Below the pieces are notes generated by a model. That model saw only the letters and a list, made by a program, of their open reading frames with translations. It made no database searches and was not told the origin of the DNA. The translations under genes were made by a program, and so were the position numbers. This document shows positions 10,923-21,500 of a stretch of 64,000 nt of DNA, piece after piece. The stretch's first letter is position 1. Each line of letters starts with the position of its first letter. Where the stretch lies: contig JABANN010000012.1 of assembly GCA_013115125.1 (NCBI GenBank), forward strand, positions 62,001-126,000. The letters run 5' to 3'. This DNA comes from Perkinsus olseni. Lineage: Eukaryota; Perkinsozoa; Perkinsida.

Positions 10923-12560
10923 TCAACTGAGATGTACACCCGGTTCCTTCCCTCTAGCATTTATTAGTGAAGTAAGAAAAGTGTTATATGTCTGCTTCCC
11001 TGTCACGGCCCCAACGGCAGCCGGGTTGACCCGCTCGGTGTGAACCTGAAGTCTTGGATCTGCTGCTAATACCTGCCCGGAGTCCAGCTCGCTGGCCACT
11101 GGCTTCTGAGCGAATAGCTGCGACTCGGCACCCACCTTGAAAGCGCAGCCCAACTCATTATCGAAAGGGCCGTCGACATCGATGGCAACAATATGGCGAT
11201 CAATCAACGATGAGTTAGCCACCAGTCGAGCCCGCACTCGAGAAAATCCGAGGGACGGAGCAGCGATCTGAAGTGTCAGAAAAGTTTTTTGGACCTTTCG
11301 AGTCGAAAGTTTCGACCGCACTTTTTCACTCGGTTCAAGGGGCCGAGTGATCGAAATTACTAAGCGGCTTTGGCGCAGTAGGTAGCGCGTAGGTCTCATA
11401 ATCCTAAGGTCGCGAGTTCGATCCTCGCAGGCCGCACTTATTCGTCCGGTTCACACGGTTCGCTCGTCAGCCATTACCTACCGCAGCGCATGCCATGGTA
11501 TTCACGTTGTTGGGTGCTAGCGGGCACAACGGCCGAACGTCGCCCTCGTAAATTACTACGTCCTCGCTTGGATCTGAGTAGCGGGTTTTCAGGTTACAGC
11601 GATTCAAACTTCAGTATCAGCAGGCGCCGAGAGAGAGTTGATCCTCACTTTGACGTCCATCCATTAGCGACGCCATCTTATTCATCAACGATCCAGTCAG
11701 CTTGAGGCTCTCCGGGTGTTTTTTCATCGTCACCGTGAGCCCCCTCAGCTTACCTTACATCGAGGTATCGCCGAGCATCCAAGAAGACGATGAGCTCGCG
11801 ACACCTCCATGGCTGGTGTCATACCTTGGGCATCCATTCTACGTATATCCTCCGCACCCCAGAGGGCCCCCACTGAGATGTAGACCGAGCGACCTTGGCA
11901 CAGAGAAGGGCTGCCACATTGCAGCCAGCACACTAGAGCCATTAGGTCCCCGCCCTTGAAATAATACTACCCTTCTCGACCGTGGTAGTGCGTACTGCCT
12001 GCTCGAAAACCTCGTCTGCGAAAGCGGTGGGTGAGCCGATATACCTGACGTACGATTCTACTGGGGAGCCTAGGCACGGTGGAGCCCTGGTTACACATCC
12101 GCAGATGAGAGAAAGGTGCAGCACCACTCTCTTGCGACGTCTGGGTGGCAAACCTAAATCACCGTAACCGTGGCGATGAAACAACAAGAGCATCTGCTAC
12201 TAGTGTCCTACTTCCGCAATCAAGTCCGGCTGTGTGTCCGCAAAGTATCCGAGGTCTCTCAGCGCGCACTCGGCCGGGACTCGCCCGTCACGTATAGCAG
12301 CTTCGACCTGTGATTACGAACCGCGCCATCCCCTCCAGTCCCTCGACCATTTTAGAGTCACTATATGTAGTCATCGTCGACGGAGGAGACCATACCTTCT
12401 CGTATGATCTGTTCCACACAAAGGCCAATTCCAGTTCCGAGCTCCGCCTGATCTCCTCAACCAAGAACCTGCACTCCGCCCATGGCTGCTGGACAGCTGT
12501 CTGTCGTTACTCTCCCAGATGGCCGTATCCGACTATACCAATACGCCGGGGCCTACTCAT
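10923..12560 (-). CDS. ASPDH: Aspartate dehydrogenase domain-containing protein (ASPDH-like), multi-exon
   Basis: Starts MSRPRRIGIVGYGHLGE with a Rossmann G-x-G-x-x-G motif. A 42-nt intron leads to FLVEEIRRSSELELAFVWNR, matching the animal ASPDH N-terminus closely. Later exons give RDLGYFADTQPDLIAEVGH, YIGSPTAFADEVFEQAV (family G-S-P-S/T-A-x-A-D), ISVGALWGAEDIRRMDAQG, LRGLTVTMKKHPESLKL, VIYEGDVRPLCPLAPNNVNT and IAAPSLGFSRVRARLVA. The C-terminal exon has VNPAAVGAVTGKQTYNTF and GVHLS before the stop. Family members use NAD(P)H on L-aspartate or related imines. The human enzyme's physiological role is unsettled, so the exact reaction here is open. The intron 11268-11481 (about 214 nt), far longer than the gene's others, contains a tRNA-Met gene on the opposite strand. 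Confidence 0.88.
11364..11436 (+). tRNA. Elongator tRNA-Met (CAT) nested in an ASPDH intron
   Basis: A 73-nt cloverleaf: acceptor GCGGCTT with AGGCCGC and discriminator A, D-arm GGCGCAGTAGGTAGCGC, anticodon loop CTCATAA (CAT), variable AAGGTC, and T-arm GCGAG-TTCGATC-CTCGC. The sequence is close to eukaryotic elongator tRNA-Met. It lies on the plus strand inside an intron of the minus-strand ASPDH-like gene, so the two transcription units are antisense and nested. Confidence 0.95.
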
Positions 12561-12900
12561 AAACCACAAACACAATCAAGTCCGCTACGCAGAACACTGG
12601 GATTAACAAACGCAACAGAACGACATTGGAACAACCTCGGGTATGATCCATGCTAATCTGTGTCAAGTTGGCGCAGAAGCGCTTCGAATGCACTAGGCCC
12701 CTCCTCGTACAACCAAAGTGCCGATCCTCGCCGGACGCTCTGACATTGTGCGTCGGATGGTCACCTGCGTCGTCGCAGTACTACCTCTGAATCCGTCGTC
12801 ACCCTACTACTGGCCGGAGTAGTGGCGTACTTCATACCAGCTGTGGCTGCCAGGGTCGAGTACCTTGAAACCGAGTGACGCTTGCCGCGTATAGGAGACC
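12561..12900. other. Gap between ASPDH-like gene start and the next minus-strand gene end
   Basis: About 340 bases with no convincing exon. It must contain the promoter of the ASPDH-like gene (minus strand) and the 3' end of the gene ending at 12901. Confidence 0.4.
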
Positions 12901-14707
12901 TTACACTCGCCCAGGTCGAGCTGTCGGCCGCGCAAAGCTGCGGTCATTCCCATTGCGCTTCCTCGCCGCTGGTCGTCGTCGTTTTGAATTAGGCCGCCGA
13001 GTTGCCTCCTCCTGCAGCTCGCGAGTCTTGATGTCCTCCGCTAAACGCCGCTCCTCTTGACGTTTGGCCCGGGCGACCGAGTCGCTGTAACTGCGCAGGC
13101 TGTTAGCAAAGGGGCGGGTCGGAGCAACTGCAGATTGCCTTACAGCCTATTGAACGTCTTCGCAAGGTCCTTTGATGAGAGCTGACGTCCTGCATGAACA
13201 GAGCACGCCTTGGTGTTGAATTGCTCCCAACACTCGTCCCTGGCTAAAGTCTTGGATACTCGAGATGGCGGAGCGAAGCGTGGATGATATCTAAACACGC
13301 CAGGGAGATTGAGCACACGCCGATCATATGGAGAAGAAGTTGGGAACGCCTAAATTTATCGTCCCAGAATTCCTACAGTCGTTCGTGGGCAGCTTCTGCT
13401 CCCTCCTGCAGAGCCAGTGGCTTCCCATTGGTTCCTCCACAAGTGGCTCGGATGTCCGCTGCTAGCTCCAACAGCTGTTTTCTGACACCACTACCCGTAT
13501 ACAGCCGTCACATCCCTGCCGGACGCCCGTACCTTTCCATTCTATCTTTCTGTCGCTCCCTCCGATCAAGAGCATCCTTATACAGGCTAGCTACTCGTGC
13601 TTGCACCTCTGCCTCCCCTAGCGGGCTCCGATCGTTCTCTTCATGATGGGCATCGTCAGCCGCGGTAACAGGGCAATGCTCATCTCCCTTAGTTAATTTA
13701 AAACATCGCGGTGTTGACAGTCGCATGCCCTTCGGCACCGTCACGATGGTCCGATATACCATCCGTCGGTCCTCCTCTTCCGCAGCCTTGATCCGCAGCC
13801 TACGACGTTCTGAGAGCTTCTCTTGCTCCCGGTACCTGAGCCCGCATCAACGCTCAGCCGTTGACCCCTATCATTCATTACAGCTTCTCCCATACGCTAG
13901 GTGTGGAAGACCTCGGCCTGGGGGAGCTCCTAAAATGATGAGGGAAGTAGTGGACCACCTAGAGAGCACGGCTGATGGTCACCCTCGTGCCATCCTGTCA
14001 ATCTCCCTCTGCCGAGCCATGAAGGCCTCTCGCCTGGCCCGCTGCCTTCCTCTGTAATCTCTGCAGCAACAAAGACGTCATGACGACACGAAGCGCGTGG
14101 CTTACTCGTAAAGGCGATTGATATGTTCAATATCGGGCCTCCTCCCACTGCCTCCGGGCTGCGCCATTTCGATGAATTCCCTGGCCTGTTCTTCTCGCTG
14201 CTCATCTATGTGCCTTTGCCGCGCGGCGTATCTTTCGATGCCGTCATTCGCACAAGTCAACCTTAAGATACCCTACCCGTTATAGAGCCGTTCGAATAGC
14301 TTGTCACTCTGTTTCCTTTCCATCTTGCCAGCCCACTGCTTCGACTGCCGCATACTCTCTTCCTCGGCCCGTGACCGCTCCGCAAGGTGCTTCTCGTGTT
14401 CGACTCTCCTTCGTTCTCGATGTTCCTGAATGGTCCCCGCTCCAACCTAAGATTCTCTCAGTACCCCGCATAAAGACTTACAGCTGCTCCCGCATAAAGA
14501 CGATCGAAGACCTTCCGACTCGTCATGAAGCATGCGAGAGCTTAGAAAGGTGTGGGTCACGGATTGTTCGAACTTGCACAGATTTGGGCGCGCGAGATAT
14601 CTTCGACCATCCCGAAAAATAGACAAATAGTGGCCGGCGAAACTTCGCAGTCGTGACATGCTTCGCTCCGCCGTCCCACACTTCGCAGCATGAGGCTTCC
14701 TTCTCAA
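12901..14707 (-). CDS. Second charged modular protein (RLY-type coiled repeats), multi-exon
   Basis: Minus-strand exon stretches: HRERRRVEHEKHLAERSR leading to KLFERLYN (about 14270-14430), RYAARQRHIDEQREEQAR then INRLYE (about 14130-14240), YRGRQRARREAFMARQREID (about 14000), VASLYKDALDRRERQKDRM (about 13560), and a last exon YSDSVARAKRQEERRLAEDI. The last exon ends in a basic tail before the stop at 12901. The splice before the last exon joins an RL codon pair to the YSD exon, restoring RLY-S-D. Highly charged helical sequence dominates. The RLY/SLY-x-D module is shared with the gene at 6956-10221, so the two are probably paralogs, now separated by the ASPDH-like gene. The 5' end is uncertain; the start probably lies between 14,450 and 14,707. 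No named family recognised. Confidence 0.5.
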
Positions 14708-14847
14708 GGCGTGAGTGCACTAGCTCTCATTTCACTACTCTAGCATACTCATTGCTAGACTTCTATCGGATACCACTACCCTCCGTCCCGTGTATGCCCC
14801 TAGCTTGCGACTGGAATGCTCGAGCCATTCTCAGGTGTACAATAATA

Positions 14848-17790
14848 ATGTCCTCCTCTTCTTCAACGCCCTCACCAGCAGCAGATGTGGAGGATTCCCG
14901 GCCAGCTTTAGTCGTCCCTAAAGTCAAAGCCCCACCGATATTTCCAATCTTCGAGCGATGGGCGGTTCTGGTGAGCACAAAAAGCTAGCACCTCACCGAA
15001 ATCGCAAGCTTCCCTCCTCAGGTCTTTTCTCTTGCTCTTTGCATATTCTCAGCGTGTTCTCTCTTCACACTGAATCTTTCCTGGGCGTACCAACCTAACG
15101 AGAAAGGTACCGCGGTTGCTCATCCCCCCTTAATGGCTCCGATGGCGGTCGTTTCTTCTCAGGTTACGAAGTTCCTCTAGCCAACTGCCCAGCCTTCTCA
15201 GAATCTTTCTCTATCAACCACGCCACGGCACCATCCGGTCCAACGTGCAAGTTGGAGATTATTGAGAACGGCTGGAACGAGATGGTCATGTACAACTCCA
15301 GTATCTACCCTCTTCCTAACAACACTCCCATAGACCAGTCGCTCAACAACTGCAGGATGCCTCAGAACGGGGAGCAGAACTACGAGTGCTTCCCTCAGTA
15401 CGAGTGCCATCAAGCTTGCCGTAGAGTGGACGACTCCGAAAAGTACTACCTAGGGGAGTGCCCAGATCCGGCCGTGTTACCCGAGATTGGCAACGACGTG
15501 ATGAGGCCCGGTATACCGAAATGCCAAGTCAAGTTGTCGCCTAACTCTCCTTGGGAGACGCTCTTCTGCAAAGATGTAATAATGGGAGATGGTGCGATGC
15601 TGTTTTGCAGTGAAGGCTATTGCTCAGGTCCACACCTTGTCCTACTGCTCTAGCAAGTACGACGTGACGCCCTCCAACATACTCGGTATGAGAGGCATCA
15701 TTCTTGCTGGAATGCTCATAGCCGTTATATGGTTCTTTGCGGAGTGGGTGTTGTGGTATGTCGACCTCAACCTGCGCAAGGAGAAGGCCGAGGGCATGGC
15801 CAGGATGGCTAGGGAGCTGCCTCAGAAGAGGATGTATCTGCGTCAACAAGTGGAGGGTCACTGGAAGGACGAGTACAACAACGCAGTTGCTAGCCCAGAG
15901 GACTCGGCTAGCGGCTCATCAGTGTGTGTGGTGCCAGCTATGGATGAGGAGGAGTATGAGGGTATGTCCGAGAGTGACATGAATAACTACATGTCTAGGG
16001 ACCCCGCGATGAGGTTTGAGTCCGAGACTTGGAAGCGACGACTTAGTCAGTGGAAGGCCTGCAAGGCTGCAGCAAAGCGGAGACACAGGATCCGCCAGCT
16101 CTTCTACGTGGCTGGTCTCAACATATTCTTCCTCCTCCTACTCGTCGCCACCCTTTACATTGTCCTCTATTATTCACCCCAGAACATCCTAGCCAGTAAC
16201 AGGTCTGTTGCCGATGATCTTTATGGTGAGGTTTCTATCTGGAATGCTCATTCATGGCTCGACGTGCTCATCTTCATTGATGTTCTCCTGGACACCTTTC
16301 TCTTCCTCATCGCCTGTGTCTTTGTCAAGTGGCCTCGTGCTCCCGTCTATACACGACACGTGCAAGATGTGGTAGCTAAGAAGAAGCAACATGAGGGCCG
16401 CGATGGTTCGGATCGGACCTCGGACGGCGATGTGAAGCCTCAAATGCTTTACATTGGTGAAGACGGTATTCCCTCTCCCCTCAGCGACGACTTCCTCTCC
16501 GACGGCGCTTCCAGCTCTGAGTCCGCGTCTGAGGAGACTGTGATGAAACAGACCTTGGCCTATGACTGTTGCTTGATGATTGCATGCCATCTCTCTGCGA
16601 TGACTGAGGAGCGTTACGAGACTTTCACCAGTACCTTGCGGGCTGCGCTCATGGTCTTCCCCCCTAGTCATATCTTCGTCTGTGATAACGGCGGCACCTC
16701 ACACCCTGAAGATGAGACTGAGTGGGCGACCCAGCAGGTGCATCCTGACATCAACTATGTTTATATCCCAGAAGGCAACAAGACTTTCGCCTTCTACTGG
16801 GTCAACAAGTACTGGATACCGTACCTTGCCCAGAACGGCCGAATACCCGACTTCAAGTATTCGGTCATGATTGATGATGATGTACCGCTGCCTGCGGATC
16901 TCTACATACCCCACGAACAGCTTCGAGCCAATCCCAACATAAAGGCGGTACACTTCCCCATCACAGCCACTACTCCTGACGGCAAGCCTGGTATGCTTGT
17001 GAAGATGCAGGATGTCGAGTACAAAATGGCCGCAGTACACAAGCTGTTCCAAGCGAAGATGGCTCGATCTTTGTCATGTCATGGTGCTGTGTCGCTGTGG
17101 GACCGTGAGGCCCTCGACGAGGTGCTCTACGAACATGACACAGTATTTAACGGTGAGGACATGTATATGGGTTTGACACTCTTGAGGAAGCGTGATGAGT
17201 CTACGATTATCTCCTGTGCACAGACGATCGTTCCCACTTATGCTCCTGATACTTGGCCCGTACTCTTCCGTCAGAGAGTGAAGTCCTGGGATCTTACTTC
17301 ACACAAGAAGACATTCACGTATCTCTGGGAGGTCATCAACCCCCGATCGTTCTGCCATGGGGCCTCTTTGGTTTTGAAACCGTACTTCCTCCAGGAACTA
17401 CTCTGCATTTTATTGGACTGGTTGCGCGCTTTCTTGCTCTGCGGCTTGCTATTCCGTGACTGGCTCGGTCTCATTCTAATGACTCTCGTCTTTACTGCTC
17501 TACTTTACGTGCAGGTGTTCATCTTCGAGGTCTTCGTTCTACGTGATCGACACGATCTCAGGTCAGGCGTGATTGACTTTATTCTGTTCCCTTGGTACCG
17601 GCTCCAGTCGCTGTTATTCAGAATATGCGCTTTGTGCCAGAACTTGTTGGTTTACAGCCACCAAAGAAAGAATGTTAAGATTGGTGTCCGCGAGCGCAAA
17701 ATTCATGATATCCCACCAACCCCACCACATCCTGATGTTGATTGGTTTACCGTGTGGGAAAACGACGAGCAGGATACTCGTGCGCAATAG
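14848..17790 (+). CDS. Multi-pass family 2 glycosyltransferase (chitin/cellulose/hyaluronan synthase-like)
   Basis: Four exons: 14848-14970, 15022-15106, 15163-15575 and 15628-17790, giving about 927 residues. The introns are 51, 56 and 52 nt and all GT-AG. Order: short Ser-rich N-tail, a membrane helix (VFSLALCIFSACSLFTLN), a Cys-rich probably extracytoplasmic domain of about 150 residues, and three membrane helices (IILAGMLIAVIWFFAEWVL, VAGLNIFFLLLLVATLYIVL, a third near LIFIDVLLDTFLFLIACVF). A GT2 catalytic domain with the metal-binding triplet in SVMIDDDVPLPADLY, acceptor region SCHGAVSLWDREAL, general-base motif FNGEDMYMG and RQRVKSW follows, then C-terminal membrane helices and a soluble tail. 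Such enzymes make beta-linked polysaccharides and extrude them across the plasma membrane. The exact product is not readable from the sequence. The N-terminal Cys-rich domain is unusual. Confidence 0.82.
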
Positions 17791-18579
17791 TAGAGTTCGT
17801 GAATACTTGAGTCATTATTAAGTGCCAGTCAGTTGCTGGCCACAGGATGTCCTTTATGCGGAAGTTCATTGTTAGTAGATTTCATACTTTATTCGGTGAC
17901 AGCGGAGTCACGTTGTGCTTCAGCCGTTGAGGTGGTGATCGTTCCTTATGTCGTGTATCAATTTACAGTTCCCGCTTGTGATGTTACACAAGTCTCAGAG
18001 AATCTCTGCTGTTGTGTTACAAAGTTGGCCAGGATATCACGACGCGTGATCACGCTATTCGCGCGGCAAAAAATTCTACGTAGAATTGCCAAATTATCCT
18101 CAACAGTTACCAAAGAGATCTTGCAGGGGCAGCAGCTATGCTACATCCTGTAGCCTACAGGCAACCTCAGCATTCACTCGAACGCCAGTTGGCAGCTGGA
18201 CAGAGAGCGGCCAGTGGGTTTTGTCCATAGAGGGGATTGTCCCCGAGCTGCCGGATCCCTTGATGATCGAAGTTCATTGGTCCCTGCCGGGCCCAGAGCT
18301 CGCCAGTGTAGAGTCTGTAGTTTATTGACCTGACCGAGGTAGGCCAACTAAACAAGTATACTTATATCAAACGTTGAATTGCAGCGGAATCACACACTGT
18401 CGCACTTCAAAAGCAACCAAGCAGTGTAATTCAAGGCAGACGAGCAATCTTACAAATGTTAGAAGAATAGCGTCGCAGACAACTTGATCTCCTCGCGACA
18501 GAGGAGACCTCAGAAACATCCAAAATCAATCATAGTGGCACGTAACCGCGTGGATCAACCAATCGTGAAGAGTGGGTAG
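17791..18579. other. Convergent 3' flank between glycosyltransferase and PIEZO
   Basis: No exon seen on either strand. It holds the 3' ends of two convergent genes. A perfect 16-bp palindrome, AATTCTACGTAGAATT, lies at about 18069-18084. Confidence 0.5.
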
Positions 18580-21500
18580 CTATTCCATCGCCCGGTCGGC
18601 AGGCAGCTGGGTGGTACCACTAGCACACGTGGGAGCAGACACCTCCGTAACCGAACCGCTGGTTGGATTGATGGCGAGGACAGACTCTGCGGACGATCGC
18701 CCTCCGCTGCCTTCACTAACCACGCCAGTGGGCACTCTATGGTCCTGTGGGCCTACCTTAGACCCTTCAAGCCCCACTGCGCTGGTAGGACTGCTCTCCA
18801 CTGCAGGTTCGGGAGTCTCTGTGCCATCGCCGGATCCTCGGCTAGCAGGTGCGCCTTCCGACTGTGAAGGCTGTACGGGTGGAGGACGATTGTCCAGAGG
18901 GCCAAGTTGATCAGGATAGGGTGGTTGATCATTCCTGTAGGCACCATATCCTGTCAGATCGGCTCCACCAATGGCAATGAGAGTCTCTGGCGATCGCAGT
19001 ATCTTCACCAGGCAGTTGTACATAACAAACTCTCGGCGCATGTCGCCGTAAACTTGCGCGATCGCGACACCACTGATGAGATCGAGCAGCTCTTGAGGGT
19101 TGGGGATTTCCGAATAAATGACTTTTTGCGAGGCGTCTTGAAACATAACACGGATGAACTGACCGATGGCATAGATAATAGTCACGTAGAAGCCCAAGAT
19201 TCCAAGAGATAAGAAGCCGCCAACCTCGTTACCGCCAAACACCTTGTCTAGAATCAGAGTGAAGCTGACACCATTGACTCCAGTGGAGACACCATTGGAG
19301 CACACCACCCCACCTTGACCGGGACAGGAATCTTCTTCAGAACTGCCCATGAGAGCGAACTGACTCCCCTGTGAACCCGTGATGGAGGAGACGAGCGAGT
19401 ACCACATAGTTGGGTCTTTGACGTAGTCGTTCCAGCTGGCCTTGTTAGTAGTTGCGATATGGATGACACTGGGCCCAAAGTTAGGGAACAGCACACTTGC
19501 CGAAGGATTCTGGATCAGAGTACTGACACTCTTTCGGAAGTCATCAAACTGGAGTGGATACTTACCCAGGGAGCAGTCCTTGCACAGGTCACCGGTAGTC
19601 CGCACCACACTAGCATCACATCCGCACAGGCTCATATCGTAGTCCCCAGAGGAGGTATAGCCAACACTATTAGAACGAGACCATGACACTGCCAGCTTGA
19701 GCTCGAGTCGCAAGTTCTCATCCAAAACATCAGGCCCAATCAGATCAGTGATAGAGCGGATTCTATTGGGACTAGCTTGAATAACCGTCGAACTGCCGAG
19801 CGGAAAAGTGATGTTCTGCACGGCCGCATCGGTACTAACACCAGGCTGCGTTTGCAGGAACTTCGTTGCGGCAGAGCCGGTGATCTGCACTGAGTGAAGG
19901 ATCGGCGACGAGTAGAGATCTTGGAATATGTAGTAGGGCGACTCACAGTCGCTGCCACAAGACTGGATATTCAAAGATACTTTCATAGACGCCTCGGTGA
20001 CATAGGCGTTCTTCGAGAAGGGTGAGAAAGTTGAGAATATCAGAATGGGCAGGACGATGATGATGACCAGGATGACTGTGAGGCAGCAGCCTGACATGCA
20101 CTTCTCCCACCAGAACTTCTTGCGCTCCGCGGGCCAGTTCTCCCGACGGTCGTCCATCTCCTGTGACACGTCCCAGAAGTTGTTATGGGCATCTTCTAGA
20201 AGAAAATACTGGGATAGGTCCAGTGAGGTCGGAGTCACTGCCCAGTCGACAGTTGTGCGGACCTCCTGGAGGAAGGGAATTACCTTGTAGGCAGAAAAGG
20301 CGTATCCAGCAAAGGTGTTCCGCACTGCATTCCACGACTTGGCTGGCCGCAGTGAGTCACGCCATACACGAGGAACACCGTCTCGCAGCTGCTTAAGTGA
20401 CACCACCAAGTACAGTACGAAGACCATGTAATAGATGGACATGGCCCAGTTCTGAATGACTGGGGTGAACGCGGAAGCGTCTCCGTGGGGGACCAGATTG
20501 ACCAGGATGGTTATGTGCAGAGCAAGCACTATAGCCAATAGCAATATGACACGGAAGATGAACCACCCCATGGCAACTCTCGTCGTTTTCCTTCTCACGG
20601 ACATTCGACAAGATTCGACGGTCGCCGTTCCACTCGCAGCGTCATCCGCTGTGAACGGAGTATCGGCCTGTGACAGATCGACATCAATGGTGCCTGTGTC
20701 GTTCATACAGCTGGCACGGTAGTAAGCCCGATCCAACACGATCAACACCAGATGGCTTATCATCAGCACAGCTAGGGATGCTGAGAATTTATTCGACTTG
20801 AGAACCCCGAGGACATCCTCGCCGCTGTCTCCAGACATCTGATGATAGGTAAGGATACACCAAATCCAAAGGAAGAGAGCCAACAGGAAAAGAGTGATGT
20901 AATAGTCGTGGCCAACCTTGTGGGCGGCAAAGGGATCCAAGTAGTAGTAAATTCTACCCAACCAGTCGGTGGAAGCACTCCCTAGTGAGTGACCCTCCTC
21001 AGTATGAGGGAACCTCAGGGTCTCATTGTTAGCGTATACCCTCTGGGAGAGCCACCGCATTCTGCGGTATCCATCGAGGAGCCTGCTGACACTGGCAAGG
21101 TCTTCTGACCAAGCAGGGACACAGCGGCCCTGTACATCCTCGTTGCACATGTATCGTGATGTAGCATAGCGAGAGAGTTCAGCATACCCGACTGAGATTA
21201 AGGGCATACCGTAAATGTCGACGAAGGACGCTATCGTTGTCGATACAGCGCTCGCGTAGTCAGAGTCGCTGGCGCTGGATGAACTGATGCTCTGATAGAC
21301 CGTATTCCCTCTGACTAGCATAGTATTCGCTATAGAGTCAGATTGGCCACCGGTTTCCGAGCTGTGTTCTGATAGCGGATCCCTCTCGGTTTCGACATCA
21401 TCCAATGAGTCCGAGCTCAGAAGTCCCAAACCCTCACGCGGCACCAGGATCGCCGCCTGCTCGTCACGAGGGTCGGCAACCTGGACGAACTCCCAGAGGC

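Noticed and set aside
15589-15627. A 19-nt intron in the glycosyltransferase gene (GTGCGATG...GCAG)
   Set aside because: A 52-nt intron with a better GTAATA donor (15576-15627) restores the same frame and fits the other introns of the gene.
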